Assembly: GCF_013459645.1 (NCBI RefSeq)
Contig: NZ_CP054861.1
Coordinates: 1,662,001-1,726,000, forward strand
Source: Martelella sp. NC20
GTDB taxonomy: Bacteria; Pseudomonadota; Alphaproteobacteria; Rhizobiales; Rhizobiaceae
Direction of reading: 5' to 3'
DNA: 64,000 nt
Shown here: positions 17,402-26,264 of the stretch, piece after piece
Numbering within the stretch: the stretch's first letter is position 1
How the letters are laid out: every line of letters starts with the position of its first letter
The notes under the pieces: model-generated
The model's input: only the letters and a program-made list of their open reading frames with translations
The model's database searches: none
What the model was told of the DNA's origin: nothing
Program-made: the position numbers and the translations under genes

Positions 17402-18340
17402 CTACGTACCGCTATGCACGAGGAAGCTCGCAGCACCACTATGTCCAGACGAACGCGCGTGATGGCGGGGCGTTGTGCCCATGACGCGTTTGAAGGCCGT
17501 TCTGAACGCGCTTTCCGATTCATAGCCGAGGGCATGGGCAATCGCGCCGATGGGCTCGCCGTGCTCCAGACTGCGCCCGGCGAGGAGCATTCGCCAGCGC
17601 GTGAGATACTCGATCGGACTTTCGCCGACCAACTGCCGAAACCGCGCCGCAAAGCTGGCGCGCGACATGCCGGCTTCAGTGGCGAGCGTTTCCACCGTCC
17701 AACGCCGCGACGGCTCCCGATGGATCGCCTTGATGGCTGCCCCCACCCGTTGATCTGACAGCGCGAACAGCCAGCCGATACCCTTGTTCTCATTGAGATA
17801 GAGACGGAGCGCCTGGATGAAGATCATTGAGGCGAGTTGCTGTGCGATGAGGATGCCGCCCGGCTTGAGTTCGGTCAGTTCCTGCCGCATCCGCTCGAAG
17901 GCCCAGCGCAGCGTCTCGCCCTCCGGCCCGCCGCGCAAATGCACGATTGGCGGCAGCATGCCGAGCAAAATCTCCGCCTGAGGACCCGCGAGCGCAAAAT
18001 GGCCGCCAAGCACCGTCACCCCGGTGCCGTCGTTGAGCTTCACCAGCGCGCCCTCTTCGGCGCCAAGAAAGTGGCGCCGCCAATCGTCCGGGGGCAGGCT
18101 CAGGTCACTGGCGATTTGAAACGGCCGGCCTCGCGGCAGCATGAAGCAATCACCCTTCTGTAGAAACACAGGCTCGCCCGCGCCTTCCACAGCGATCCAG
18201 CATGCGCCGGCGGTTACGGCGTAGCATTTGATGGCCTCATGGGCGTCAAAGCCGATCGACCAACTCCCACCGGCTTCGAAGCCGCCCACGAGATAGCTTC
18301 GCAATCGCAGGAACGAGATGATATCGGATAACGGGTCCAT
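17402..18340 (-). CDS. AraC-family transcriptional regulator with N-terminal cupin domain
   Basis: This 312-residue protein has an N-terminal cupin-type sensor (GACWIAVEGAGEPVFLQKGD and LPRGRPF) and a C-terminal double helix-turn-helix of the AraC class (WTVETLATEAGMSRASFAAR, then IGAIAHALGYESESAFRTAF). The frame is open further upstream but the ATG at 18340 (MDPLSDIISFL) is where homology begins. It is divergent from the small membrane protein and reductase genes at 18453-19821, so it probably regulates them. Related proteins respond to reactive electrophiles or aldehydes and control nearby oxidoreductases. Confidence 0.85.
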   Translation of the reverse strand: MDPLSDIISFLRLRSYLVGGFEAGGSWSIGFDAHEAIKCYAVTAGACWIAVEGAGEPVFLQKGDCFMLPRGRPFQIASDLSLPPDDWRRHFLGAEEGALVKLNDGTGVTVLGGHFALAGPQAEILLGMLPPIVHLRGGPEGETLRWAFERMRQELTELKPGGILIAQQLASMIFIQALRLYLNENKGIGWLFALSDQRVGAAIKAIHREPSRRWTVETLATEAGMSRASFAARFRQLVGESPIEYLTRWRMLLAGRSLEHGEPIGAIAHALGYESESAFRTAFKRVMGTTPRHHARSSGHSGAASFLVHSGT

Positions 18341-18452
18341 CCTGGATGATCTCCAATAAAAATAGGATTTTGGCGCATAGCTCGTCTGAAGTCGACTGCC
18401 TATAACTGGATGCTCTCGCGGTTCAGCGATCATTTGCACAAGGAGATCGGCT

Positions 18453-18821
18453 TTGACCTTCGAGATATTGGCGCTCGTCATGACAATCGCGTGCATCGTT
18501 CTCGGCGCCCGCTTCTTCTTCTTCGGCGGAACCGTGCTCAAGGAGTGGGGGCTCGAGAGCACGACTGGCGCGCTCATCCTGTTTCGCCGGATGGGCCTGA
18601 TGTATCTCGGCCTGGCCCTGATGTTTTTCCTCGGCAGAACGGCCGCCCCCTCCGAGATCCGCTCAGTGGTGTGCCTGCTCATGGGCGGAACGGCCATATT
18701 GCTTGCATGTCTTGGTCTCTACGAGTTCCTGGCTCGGCGTGTCAGTGCGGGCATTTTTCGTTCGGTCGTCGCGGAGGCGGTGCTTGGGGCAGCCTTTATC
18801 TGGGTTTGGTGGATGGGGTAA
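18453..18821 (+). CDS. Small four-helix membrane protein, function unknown
   Basis: This 122-residue protein is almost entirely hydrophobic with four predicted helices (about residues 3-25, 42-62, 72-92 and 100-121). It resembles the DUF4345-like group in size and pattern, but I do not recognise a definite family. The start follows AAGGAGA in the AraC-shared promoter region. It lies 64 bases before the reductase gene, so co-transcription is likely. It may support quinone- or electron-related redox chemistry in the inner membrane, but that is only a guess from context. Confidence 0.65.
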   Translation: MTFEILALVMTIACIVLGARFFFFGGTVLKEWGLESTTGALILFRRMGLMYLGLALMFFLGRTAAPSEIRSVVCLLMGGTAILLACLGLYEFLARRVSAGIFRSVVAEAVLGAAFIWVWWMG

Positions 18822-18885
18822 TGAACTCAGTGAGTTTCGCACTACCCGTCGATTTCGAGGCCGCACAAATCGGGAAGAAACGCTC

Positions 18886-19821
18886 ATGAAGCGCATCCAA
18901 TATTTCAAGTATGGCAACCCGGAAGAGCTTGCGCTCGTCGATGTGGATCGGCCGAAACCCGGACGCGGCCAGATTCTGGTTCAAGTCAAGGCCGCATCAG
19001 TCAACCCGATGGACTGGAAGATCCGGCGCGGAGAAATGAAAATGCTGTCCGGTTCGCAGTTTCCGCGCGGCCTGGGCCATGATTTCGCCGGCATTGTCGA
19101 AGCCGTGGGCCCCGACGTCGATCAATTCAGGCGGGGCGATGAAGTCTTCGGCGCCACCACCATCCGGCAAGCCGGCGCTTTCGCGGAATATGTCGTTGCG
19201 GACACAAACACCGTTGGGCTGAAGCCGTCCAATGTCACTTTCGAGCAGGCGGCGACCATGACCGTTGTCGGTTCAGCAGCCTGGATCGGACTTATCGCAA
19301 AGGCGAAACTGAGAGCCGGCCAATCCGTGCTCATCACCGGGTGTCTGGGAGGCGTGGGGCGCTCGGCGGTGCAGATCGCACGCATGCAAGGCGCAATCGT
19401 CACCGGCAGTTGTCGTGCATCCGGACGCGAGGACGCTCAGGCGCTGGGCGTAAGCGAGGTTATCGACTACCACGCCTTCGATATCGGGTCCTATCGACGC
19501 CGGTTCGATGTCATTTTTGATACCGCAGGCGCGCTATCGCTGCGCCAGTGTGGCGCGATGCTTAAGAAGGGCGGCATGTCACTGCACATCGTCCCCACGC
19601 CCGCCAAGATGATCGGCTGCCTGCTTTCATCGCGACATCACCTCGTGTTCGCCAATCCCACCCCCGAGAGCTTCGCGGGCATTTCCGAAGCGGCCGAGCA
19701 AGGCAATCTCGCCCCGGTGATTGGTCGTGTCGTACCGCTGTCAGAAGCGATCCCGGCCATCATTGAGCTCGAAAAGACGGGCAACCCCAAAGGAAAGCTG
19801 GTGATTGCTCCCATGGAGTAG
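18886..19821 (+). CDS. MDR-family NADP-dependent oxidoreductase
   Basis: This 311-residue medium-chain reductase begins with a GroES-like domain (NPMDWKIRRGEMK) and has the cofactor loop ITGCLGGVGRSAVQIARMQG. It lacks the zinc ligands of alcohol dehydrogenases and resembles enone/quinone reductases. A longer frame is open upstream but overlaps the membrane-protein gene; I chose the ATG at 18886. The gene is likely controlled by the divergent AraC protein. It is a different subfamily from the reductase at 16110, so it is not the duplicate partner. Confidence 0.85.
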   Translation: MKRIQYFKYGNPEELALVDVDRPKPGRGQILVQVKAASVNPMDWKIRRGEMKMLSGSQFPRGLGHDFAGIVEAVGPDVDQFRRGDEVFGATTIRQAGAFAEYVVADTNTVGLKPSNVTFEQAATMTVVGSAAWIGLIAKAKLRAGQSVLITGCLGGVGRSAVQIARMQGAIVTGSCRASGREDAQALGVSEVIDYHAFDIGSYRRRFDVIFDTAGALSLRQCGAMLKKGGMSLHIVPTPAKMIGCLLSSRHHLVFANPTPESFAGISEAAEQGNLAPVIGRVVPLSEAIPAIIELEKTGNPKGKLVIAPME

Positions 19822-19838
19822 ACCTGGTCGCCGAGGCC

Positions 19839-19979
19839 GGGAGGATTGAACCCGATAGCACGGACGCGAACCAGGGCTTTATCCGACTTCGGCATGGCTT
19901 TTAGCGCATCTTCGTATTGCAGGACTTCCGGGCTGCCGAAGGCGTGGATTCAGACAGCTCTCATTGTTTCATTCGACAT
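19839..19979 (-). pseudogene. Remnant of the 5' end of a quinone-reductase gene
   Basis: Read from 19979 on the minus strand, the frame matches the first 45 or so residues of the reductase at 16110 (IHAFGSPEVLQYEDA, LVRVRAIGFNPPG). It contains an in-frame TGA at 19950-19952 where the intact gene has an Arg codon. Homology is lost at about 19839 and no further part of the gene remains, so no enzyme can be made. Confidence 0.8.
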
Positions 19980-20033
19980 GGCTTTGTCCTTTCAAGGCAA
20001 GCGTGCTACAGCTGGAGCACTGCCCCGCATTAT

Positions 20034-20071
20034 GTGGAGCGATGCCCCGTTTAAACGGCGCGCCGCTCCAC
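20034..20071. promoter_or_regulatory. TetR operator palindrome upstream of intact tetR
   Basis: The arms GTGGAGCG (20034-20041) and CGCTCCAC (20064-20071) enclose GTTTAAAC at 20049-20056 on the same centre. The site ends 15 bases before the tetR start codon, the usual place for autoregulation. It is nearly identical to 17181-17218. Confidence 0.65.
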
Positions 20072-20086
20072 TTGTCAAGTGATATC

Positions 20087-20665
20087 ATGAGATCAGACGC
20101 CCGAAAGAACTACGACCACATCCTCGCCGTCGCCCGCGACCTTCTTTCCGGGGAGGGCGCCGACGCGTCGCTGCGGGACATTGCCCGCAAGGCCGGTGTT
20201 GGCGATGGAACGCTTCATCGCCATTTTCCCACGCGCGAAGCCTTGCTGGAGGCCTTGCTCCGCACGCGCTTCGACGCGTTGAGCGCGAGGGCCGGCGAAC
20301 TGGCACGGTGCGAACAAGCTGACGAGGCGCTGTTAAGCTGGCTGCGCGAGGCGATCGTGGTGACGCACAGCTACAAGGGTGTCATCGCGCCGATGGTGGC
20401 CGCGATCGCCGACGAAAATTCCGCCCTGCATTCCTCATGCGTCGATCTGCGCCACGCGGGAGCAACGCTTCTGCAACGGGCGCAAGCCAAGGGGCTGGCG
20501 CGGGACGATATGGATGGCAACGACCTGTTTGCACTGATCAGCGCCCTGGCATGGCTTGCGGACCAGCCTCCGCTTGTGCCGCGGGCGGATCACCTCTTCG
20601 ACATCATATCGGACGCCATTCTCTTGAGGCGGCCCGGCGGGGTTCCGGAAAACCAGCGCGTATAA
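20087..20665 (+). CDS. TetR-family transcriptional regulator
   Basis: This 192-residue repressor has an N-terminal helix-turn-helix (DASLRDIARKAGVGDGTLHR and HFPTREALLEALL, about residues 25-60) and a helical ligand domain. The frame is open further upstream across the promoter, but the ATG at 20087 lies just after the operator palindrome and is followed at once by typical TetR sequence. It was originally divergent from a reductase gene whose copy here is decayed. The intact reductase at 16110 keeps the same operator, so this protein may regulate it in trans. Confidence 0.88.
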   Translation: MRSDARKNYDHILAVARDLLSGEGADASLRDIARKAGVGDGTLHRHFPTREALLEALLRTRFDALSARAGELARCEQADEALLSWLREAIVVTHSYKGVIAPMVAAIADENSALHSSCVDLRHAGATLLQRAQAKGLARDDMDGNDLFALISALAWLADQPPLVPRADHLFDIISDAILLRRPGGVPENQRV

Positions 20666-20691
20666 GCTGCCTGAGAGGATTTGCTCGGCGT

Positions 20692-21315
20692 CTAGTCGGG
20701 CTCATGTGCGGGACTCGCAGTTCCCTGCGGAACGGCGGCGCGATAACGAAGCCCGTCAACCAGCAGCGCGACCAGCCGGCGAGCGGCAGACGGATCTCCA
20801 TCGCTTGACGGCATGCACAGGCTCGCGACCGCTCGCAAGAGATCATACGGATTTGCGTCGGGCCTTATTTCTCCGGCGGCAACGGCGGCATCGAGCAGCC
20901 TTTGCAGCGCAGGCTCGAACCGGCTGTCGAAATAGGCCGGCAACGCTTCGAACGCCGGGTCTCCCGAATGCAGGGCGGCAGCCAGTCCGCGCTTGGCAAC
21001 GATGAAGTCGACATAGCGTTGCATCCAGCGATCGAGCGCTTCGCCGGGAGGATAGGCTTCCGCGAGACTGGTCGCTGCATCCGCGCAGGCGTCGACCTCA
21101 CTGCGAAACACCGCCGCAATCAGATCGGAGCGCTGCGGAAAGTTCCGGTAGATCGTCCCGACACCGACACCTGCCTTTTCCGCGATCTCGCGCATCGGCG
21201 CCTCAACGCCTGACGTGGCGAACACGTCCCGTGCTGTCCGCACCAGTGTTTCGATGTTGCGCTGCGCATCGGCGCGCACGGTCCGTTCCGACGATCTGCC
21301 AGGCATGGATTCCAA
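20692..21315 (-). CDS. TetR-family transcriptional regulator
   Basis: This 207-residue repressor has a TetR helix-turn-helix (APMREIAEKAGVGVGTIYRN, then FPQRSDLIAAVF, about residues 38-70) and a helical C-terminal domain. The TTG at 21315 has a well-spaced GGGG site; an ATG three codons in (21306) is the alternative. It is divergent from an SDR gene and the gap holds two tandem dyads, so it most likely represses itself and the SDR/epimerase/hydrolase run at 21447-24147. Confidence 0.88.
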   Translation of the reverse strand: MESMPGRSSERTVRADAQRNIETLVRTARDVFATSGVEAPMREIAEKAGVGVGTIYRNFPQRSDLIAAVFRSEVDACADAATSLAEAYPPGEALDRWMQRYVDFIVAKRGLAAALHSGDPAFEALPAYFDSRFEPALQRLLDAAVAAGEIRPDANPYDLLRAVASLCMPSSDGDPSAARRLVALLVDGLRYRAAVPQGTASPAHEPD

Positions 21316-21336
21316 AAATTCCCCAATATGCGCTTG

Positions 21337-21384
21337 TTAAGCGGAACGTTGTTCCGTATATAGACGGAAGACTGTTCCGCTTAA
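21337..21384. promoter_or_regulatory. Tandem TetR operators between tetR and SDR gene
   Basis: Two dyads stand side by side: CGGAACGTTGTTCCG at 21342-21356 (perfect) and CGGAAGACTGTTCCG at 21365-21379 (one mismatch). Together they also form a larger inverted repeat with perfect 11-base outer arms, TTAAGCGGAAC at 21337-21347 and GTTCCGCTTAA at 21374-21384. This is a strong candidate for cooperative binding by the adjacent TetR protein. Confidence 0.75.
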
Positions 21385-21446
21385 TACGCCTTCGGGCTTC
21401 AAAAAGCCAGCATAGAAACCCAGCATAGAAACAAGGGGACTTCATC

Positions 21447-22193
21447 ATGTCGGACCAACGCGTTGCTCTCGTCACGGGAGCCACACAAGGCATAGGCCTC
21501 CAGATCGCCAAGGATCTGGCTGCAAAAGGTTTGACGGTGATTGTCGGAGCGCGCGATCTCGAAAAGGGCGAGAAGGCGGCCAAGGACATCGGAGCGGGAG
21601 CCCACACCATCCAACTCGACGTCACGGACGAAGCATCCATCGCTCAAGCGGCTGCTCTCATCCGCACCCGGTTTGGCCGCCTTGATATCCTGATGAACAA
21701 TGCCGGAATCTCGCGCGCGAGGCCGAACCAGGACTTCGCGGAGGCTGTCAGGACAAACCTGCTCACGGATGCGCCTCTTGCCGATATCCGGACGGTGTTC
21801 GAGACCAATGTGTTCGGCGTCATCGCCGTGACGCAGGCGATGCTTCCGCTTCTGCGCGAGTCGCCTGCAGGCCGCATCGTCATCACCGGCAGTTCTGGCG
21901 CATCGCTGACACTCAACTCCGATCCAGCCAATCCGCACCGGCGGATGTTCGGCAACTACTCCGCGTCAAAGGCAGCGGCGCATGCCGTGATGCTGGCATT
22001 CGCGCTGGCGCTCGAAGGCACCAATATCAAGGTCAACGCCGCTTGCCCCGGCTTTACCTCGACCGCGCTCAACAACTTCAACGGCACGCGCAGCGTGGAA
22101 GAGGGCGCGCGGGAACCGGTGCGGCTTGCCCTGATTGGCGATGACGGTCCTAACGGAACCTTCTCGGATGAAAATGGAACCGTGCCTTGGTGA
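21447..22193 (+). CDS. Short-chain dehydrogenase/reductase
   Basis: This 248-residue SDR carries TGATQGIGL (residues 10-18), an Arg after strand 2 that suggests NADP(H) (VGARDLEKG), NNAG, and the YSASK catalytic pair. It resembles carbonyl-reductase-like SDRs. The ATG follows an AGGGGA ribosome site. It is divergent from the TetR gene and separated from it by tandem operators. The likely role is reduction of reactive carbonyls, induced when the TetR ligand is present. Confidence 0.88.
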   Translation: MSDQRVALVTGATQGIGLQIAKDLAAKGLTVIVGARDLEKGEKAAKDIGAGAHTIQLDVTDEASIAQAAALIRTRFGRLDILMNNAGISRARPNQDFAEAVRTNLLTDAPLADIRTVFETNVFGVIAVTQAMLPLLRESPAGRIVITGSSGASLTLNSDPANPHRRMFGNYSASKAAAHAVMLAFALALEGTNIKVNAACPGFTSTALNNFNGTRSVEEGAREPVRLALIGDDGPNGTFSDENGTVPW

Positions 22194-22263
22194 AGACGTG
22201 CAGGATTGCGGGTTGCTCTCAGAGATGCGGCCTACTCCGACAAGGTAATCTGGAGATATTCAA

Positions 22264-23142
22264 ATGCGAATTTTTCTGACCGGCGCGACCGGGTTCATCG
22301 GTTCGGCGATCGCCGCCAACCTGCTCAACGACAAACACCAGGTGCTCGGACTTGCGCGGTCGGATACGTCTGCCGAAGTCTTGCGGCAAGCGGGCTGTGA
22401 CGTCCTGCAGGGCGATCTGCATGATCTGGAGAGCCTGCGCCGTGGCGCAGAGCAGGCCGATGCGGTCATTCATACAGCCTTCGATCATGATTTTTCCCGC
22501 ATGGCGGACAACTGCGAGATGGACCGCATCGCAATCGAGGCGATGGGCAGCGCTCTTGCCGGCTCGAACAAAAGGTTCATCGTCACGTCAGGCCTGCCGC
22601 CTTTGATGGGGCAGGTTTCCACCGAGACCGATAGTCTGCCGGCCGGCGCCCATGGCATGCCGCGCGTGTCGGAGCAGGCGGCGATGGTGCTGACCGACAG
22701 CGGCGTGCGTGTGTCTGTGATCAGGATGCCGCAGGTCCACGATCAGAACCGGCAGGGATTTGCGTCCTACCTGATGGATCATGCCCGCAAACACGGTGTC
22801 TCGGCCTATGTCGGCGATGGACAAAACCGCTGGCCGGCGGTTCATCGGCTCGACGCTGCCCGGCTTTACAGCCTCGTCCTCGACAATGGTGCGCGTGGCG
22901 AGCGCTACCATGCGGTCGGCGAGGAAGGCGTTGCGGTCCGCGACGTCGTCGAAGCGATCGGCAAACGGCTGAATGTGCCGGTGACTTCGCTTTCGGAAGA
23001 AGACTCGGCAGGCCATTTCGGCTGGCTCGATCGGATCGCGAGAATGGACGTGCCCGCGTCCAGTGCCCTGACAAGGCAAACCCTGCAATGGCAGCCGCTG
23101 CAAAAGGCCGATCTCGTCCAGGACATTCTGGAATCGGTCTGA
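22264..23142 (+). CDS. NAD-dependent epimerase/dehydratase-family (atypical SDR) protein
   Basis: This 292-residue atypical SDR starts with the Rossmann motif TGATGFIGSAIAANLL and ends with a substrate domain. The usual YxxxK pair is replaced by a region with MPRVSEQAAM, so it is closer to NAD(P)-binding reductases of the nucleoside-diphosphate-sugar epimerase superfamily than to true epimerases. The ATG at 22264 follows GGAGA. It lies 70 bases after the SDR gene on the same strand and probably shares its TetR control. Substrate unknown. Confidence 0.8.
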   Translation: MRIFLTGATGFIGSAIAANLLNDKHQVLGLARSDTSAEVLRQAGCDVLQGDLHDLESLRRGAEQADAVIHTAFDHDFSRMADNCEMDRIAIEAMGSALAGSNKRFIVTSGLPPLMGQVSTETDSLPAGAHGMPRVSEQAAMVLTDSGVRVSVIRMPQVHDQNRQGFASYLMDHARKHGVSAYVGDGQNRWPAVHRLDAARLYSLVLDNGARGERYHAVGEEGVAVRDVVEAIGKRLNVPVTSLSEEDSAGHFGWLDRIARMDVPASSALTRQTLQWQPLQKADLVQDILESV

Positions 23143-23193
23143 ACGAAGGCCTGCCCCCCTGAAGTATCATCTGCTCGAATGGAGACCAAGACC

Positions 23194-24147
23194 ATGCCTG
23201 AACCAACCGTAAAGCCGGACAGACCGCCGGTGCCGATGGCGACCCCGATCCTTTCCTTCAGCCCGGTGACGTTCGAGGTCCCGGGACGCCAGGCACCGCT
23301 TGAAATGCGGGTCGTCGTTCCCGCGACGGGCGACAAGCTGCCGGTGATCCTGCTGTCTCACGGCCACGGCTCCTCGAATTTCATTGCCTCGATGCGAGGC
23401 TATGGCCCGCTGGTCGACTTTTATGCCGCCCATGGCTTCGTGGTGATCATTCCGACGCACCAGAACTCCAAGACCCTCGGTCTCGACACGACCGGTCCCG
23501 AAGGGCCGCTGTTCTGGAAATCGCGCCCCCGGGACATGAGTTTCATCATCGATCATCTGGCGGAGATTGAATCCGCCGTTCCTGGCCTTGCGGGACGTAT
23601 CGACAGGAGCCGCATCGCCGCCGTCGGTCATTCCCTGGGTGGGCACACTGTCGCCATGCTCGCCGGCATGCGCGTCAAAGATCCCGCAAATGGAGAGGAT
23701 GTTGACTTCTCCGAGCCCCGGATAAAGGCGGCTGTGCTGTTCTCGCCGCCCGGCAGTGGCAGCGGTGCCTCCGCCAGGATCGCCGAACTCTATCCGGCGC
23801 TGGTCAACAGCGACTTCAGCAGCATGACGACACCTTGTCTGGTGATGACGGGCGACAAGGACATCAACCCGATGTTCTCCGAGCGCGCGGACTGGCGGGC
23901 CGATGCATACCGACTTGCTCCCGGCCCCAAATCGCTCCTGACCCTGAAGGATGCCGGGCACATCTTCGGCGGCATATCGGGCTATGATGCGGCAGAAACT
24001 TCGGACGAAAGCCCTGAACGCGTTGCAACTGTCCAGCGCATCACCTGGGCCTACCTCCGGACCGCGCTTTATGCCGATGACCCGGCCTGGAGCACGATAA
24101 TGAGCGAGATTGAAAATGGCTCTGAGGGGCGGATCGAGAGCAAATAG
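23194..24147 (+). CDS. Alpha/beta hydrolase (chlorophyllase / PET-hydrolase-like)
   Basis: This protein of about 317 residues has an oxyanion loop LLSHGHGSSNF and the nucleophile elbow GHSLGG with Ser147. A late Asp-His pair follows (MTGDKDIN, then KDAGHIFGG). The overall pattern resembles cytosolic dienelactone-hydrolase or chlorophyllase-like esterases. No signal peptide is visible. I prefer the ATG at 23194, which has GGAG eight bases before it, over an ATG at 23179. It is the third gene of the run started by the SDR at 21447. It probably hydrolyses a small ester. Confidence 0.8.
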   Translation: MPEPTVKPDRPPVPMATPILSFSPVTFEVPGRQAPLEMRVVVPATGDKLPVILLSHGHGSSNFIASMRGYGPLVDFYAAHGFVVIIPTHQNSKTLGLDTTGPEGPLFWKSRPRDMSFIIDHLAEIESAVPGLAGRIDRSRIAAVGHSLGGHTVAMLAGMRVKDPANGEDVDFSEPRIKAAVLFSPPGSGSGASARIAELYPALVNSDFSSMTTPCLVMTGDKDINPMFSERADWRADAYRLAPGPKSLLTLKDAGHIFGGISGYDAAETSDESPERVATVQRITWAYLRTALYADDPAWSTIMSEIENGSEGRIESK

Positions 24148-24249
24148 ACAGGCCGGAAGAGCCTCGCTCCTGGCCTTCGGGGCATCGGTAGGAACCCGCG
24201 CGACCCGCATGACTGACCATGCCACCAGGCTGTTACGGTAGGGTACAGC

Positions 24250-25158
24250 TCACTTTGCCAATCGCGCCGCCAGGTCGCTCAAAAGCCAGCGGCCCGCCGG
24301 GCCGGGCACGCGATCGGCCAGATGTGCCGCGTAAATCGTCAACGGATCTGCATTCCCTCCGGTATCGTCATCAAGCATGAGCCTGACCAACCTGCCTGCA
24401 TCCAGGTGCTCCCCAACAAGATGCTCGGGCATCCGGCACCAGCCGAAACCCGCAAGCAGGAAATCCATGCGCCGTCCAAGATCGACGAACCGCCACGGAG
24501 CCGAGCCGGTCAGTCCGTAGTTCGGCCCGTCTCGGCTTGCCGGGTCGGATAGAACCAGTTGGACATGGGTCTCCAGATCGACACGGCTCGCCGGACGGCC
24601 AAGCGTCGCCAGGGGATGATCTGCTGCAGCCACGGGCACCAGGTTGATCCGGATAAGCGGCGTCGCCATCACATCCTCCGGCACGTCGGGCAGGAGCAGG
24701 CAAAGAGCAAGCGAGACGTCGCCTGCCCGCAAACGACGGAGCGCGCCGCCAAGCCCCTCGGTCGAAAAGCTGATCTGCAATTGTGGATGGGTCTCGTGCA
24801 GCGCGCGAAGACTTCCGATCAAGGGCGCGGTGGGGACCAGCGGGTCGATGGCAAGCGCTAGTTCCGCCTCCATCCCTTGACGGGATCCTGCGGCCACGGC
24901 CTCAAAACGAGCAGCGCTCGCCAACACCATCCGCGCTTGCTGCACCAGGATCCGGCCCGTGTCCGTGAGCTGCGGGCGGTGACCGCTCCGGTCGAAGAGC
25001 GTAACCCCCTGGGTCGCTTCCAGCGTGGCGACGGTCTGGCTGATGGCGGATTGCACCCGTGTCAATTTGCGGCCGGCGGCGGAAAAACTGCCGGTATCGG
25101 CGATCGCTACCAGCACGCGCAGCTGATCAAGGCTCAGCGATGAAATCAAAACTATCAC
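24250..25158 (-). CDS. LysR-family transcriptional regulator
   Basis: This 302-residue regulator has the LysR winged helix at residues 8-65 (FSAAGRKLTRVQSAISQTVA and LFDRSGHRPQLT) and a two-lobed effector domain. The start is a GTG at 25158; an internal start a few codons in cannot be excluded. It is divergent from the azoreductase gene at 25256 with a 97-base gap, the classic arrangement for a LysR activator and its target. A TGATGTGATGGATATCATCG stretch in that gap may contain the binding site. The 24148-24249 gap shows no gene. Confidence 0.88.
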   Translation of the reverse strand: MIVLISSLSLDQLRVLVAIADTGSFSAAGRKLTRVQSAISQTVATLEATQGVTLFDRSGHRPQLTDTGRILVQQARMVLASAARFEAVAAGSRQGMEAELALAIDPLVPTAPLIGSLRALHETHPQLQISFSTEGLGGALRRLRAGDVSLALCLLLPDVPEDVMATPLIRINLVPVAAADHPLATLGRPASRVDLETHVQLVLSDPASRDGPNYGLTGSAPWRFVDLGRRMDFLLAGFGWCRMPEHLVGEHLDAGRLVRLMLDDDTGGNADPLTIYAAHLADRVPGPAGRWLLSDLAARLAK

Positions 25159-25255
25159 CTGATGTGATGGATATCATCGGATTTATATCACTCCCGCTGC
25201 ATTATCGGAAGTCCTACCTTCGTCCTCATGCTCCAATCAGGAAAAGGTAAGCAGC

Positions 25256-25873
25256 ATGACAAGACTTCTCGTTGTAGAAACCAGCCCGCGCGGCAACGCC
25301 TCGGTGTCGCGCAACATGACGCAGCGCTACCTTGCGGATTGGCAGGCGCTGAACCCGAACGGGAAGGTCGTCCGTCGTGACCTTGCCGAAGAGGCCATTC
25401 CTCACGTCACGATGCCCTGGCTTGCGGCCTATTTCACACCGCCCGATGCACAGACGTCGAAGATGAAGGCGCAATTGGCACTCTCCGACATGCTTGTGCG
25501 GGAACTTCTGGAGTGCGACGAACTTGTCATCGCCACTCCGGTCTACAACTACAACATTCCCGCCGCGCTCAAGGCGTGGATCGATCATATCGTGCGCAAA
25601 GGCCTGACCCTAGGCTTCGATGGCAGCGGCCTGGTCACCGGGAAAAAGGCCACGTTGCTGATTGCCTCGGGCGGCGAATATGGCGAGGGTTCCCCGATCA
25701 GGGACCGCGACATCGCCACGCAATATCTCAGGATGATCCTGACTGTGCTCGGGATCGAAGATATCGCGGTCGTTGCCGGCGGCGGTGCCAAGAATGTCGA
25801 CCTGGGACAAATCAGCATGGAAGACTTCGTGGGCAAACTCGACATGCGGCCTGGAGAGAAGGCCTTCGCCTGA
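25256..25873 (+). CDS. azoR: FMN-dependent NADH-azoreductase
   Basis: This 205-residue flavodoxin-like enzyme has the FMN phosphate-binding start [13 protein letters not shown] and the conserved [20 protein letters not shown] segment of AzoR-type quinone/azo reductases. It reduces quinones and azo compounds with NADH by two electrons, protecting against electrophiles. The ATG follows GGAAAAGG. It is divergent from a LysR regulator that likely controls it. Confidence 0.9.
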   Translation: MTRLLVVETSPRGNASVSRNMTQRYLADWQALNPNGKVVRRDLAEEAIPHVTMPWLAAYFTPPDAQTSKMKAQLALSDMLVRELLECDELVIATPVYNYNIPAALKAWIDHIVRKGLTLGFDGSGLVTGKKATLLIASGGEYGEGSPIRDRDIATQYLRMILTVLGIEDIAVVAGGGAKNVDLGQISMEDFVGKLDMRPGEKAFA

Positions 25874-26264
25874 GCCAAGTGTGAACCGGTTCAGTCTGAT
25901 AACGCCGTAGCTATGTGCCCTTACGTCCGGGATATCGGCAACATCCTCCATAACAGCGACAATGTCGCCGTCATCTTGGACGGTCAGCGGACACATGGGG
26001 TCCATACGCCGGGCACCGCAGGCACTGTCGTGGCTGAGCCAGTCGGGCACCACCTCCTGCCTCCGGCAGCACCCGAAGCCACAGAGGCCGCGTCGGAGCG
26101 GACCGGCATCAACCCCGGCCGTCGCGGTCGGGCTCAGCACGCACGAACATCAACCGCTGGGGGCACGCCTTTTCACCGACATGCTCTCCATGTCTTTCTA
26201 TCCCCGTAATGCTGTTGCAATCCTGGCAGGGAAGACTTCTGATTGCATGAAACACGGAGAAGCG
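25874..26264. other. 391-base gap without a recognisable gene
   Basis: Short frames run on both strands, but none matches a known family, has a credible ribosome site or overlaps its neighbours in an operon-like way. It separates the azoreductase gene from the two-component system, so it should carry the promoter of the latter. I see no strong palindrome. Confidence 0.4.

Larger units (their letters stand above)
19839..20180. repeat. Copy B of the duplicated reductase-promoter-tetR segment
   Basis: About 342 bases match copy A at 16986-17301 in the same orientation. Here the tetR side is intact and the reductase side is decayed. The copies share the promoter palindrome and the string CCCGCATTATGTGGAGCGAT. 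Differences are scattered, so the duplication is not brand-new. Confidence 0.85.
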
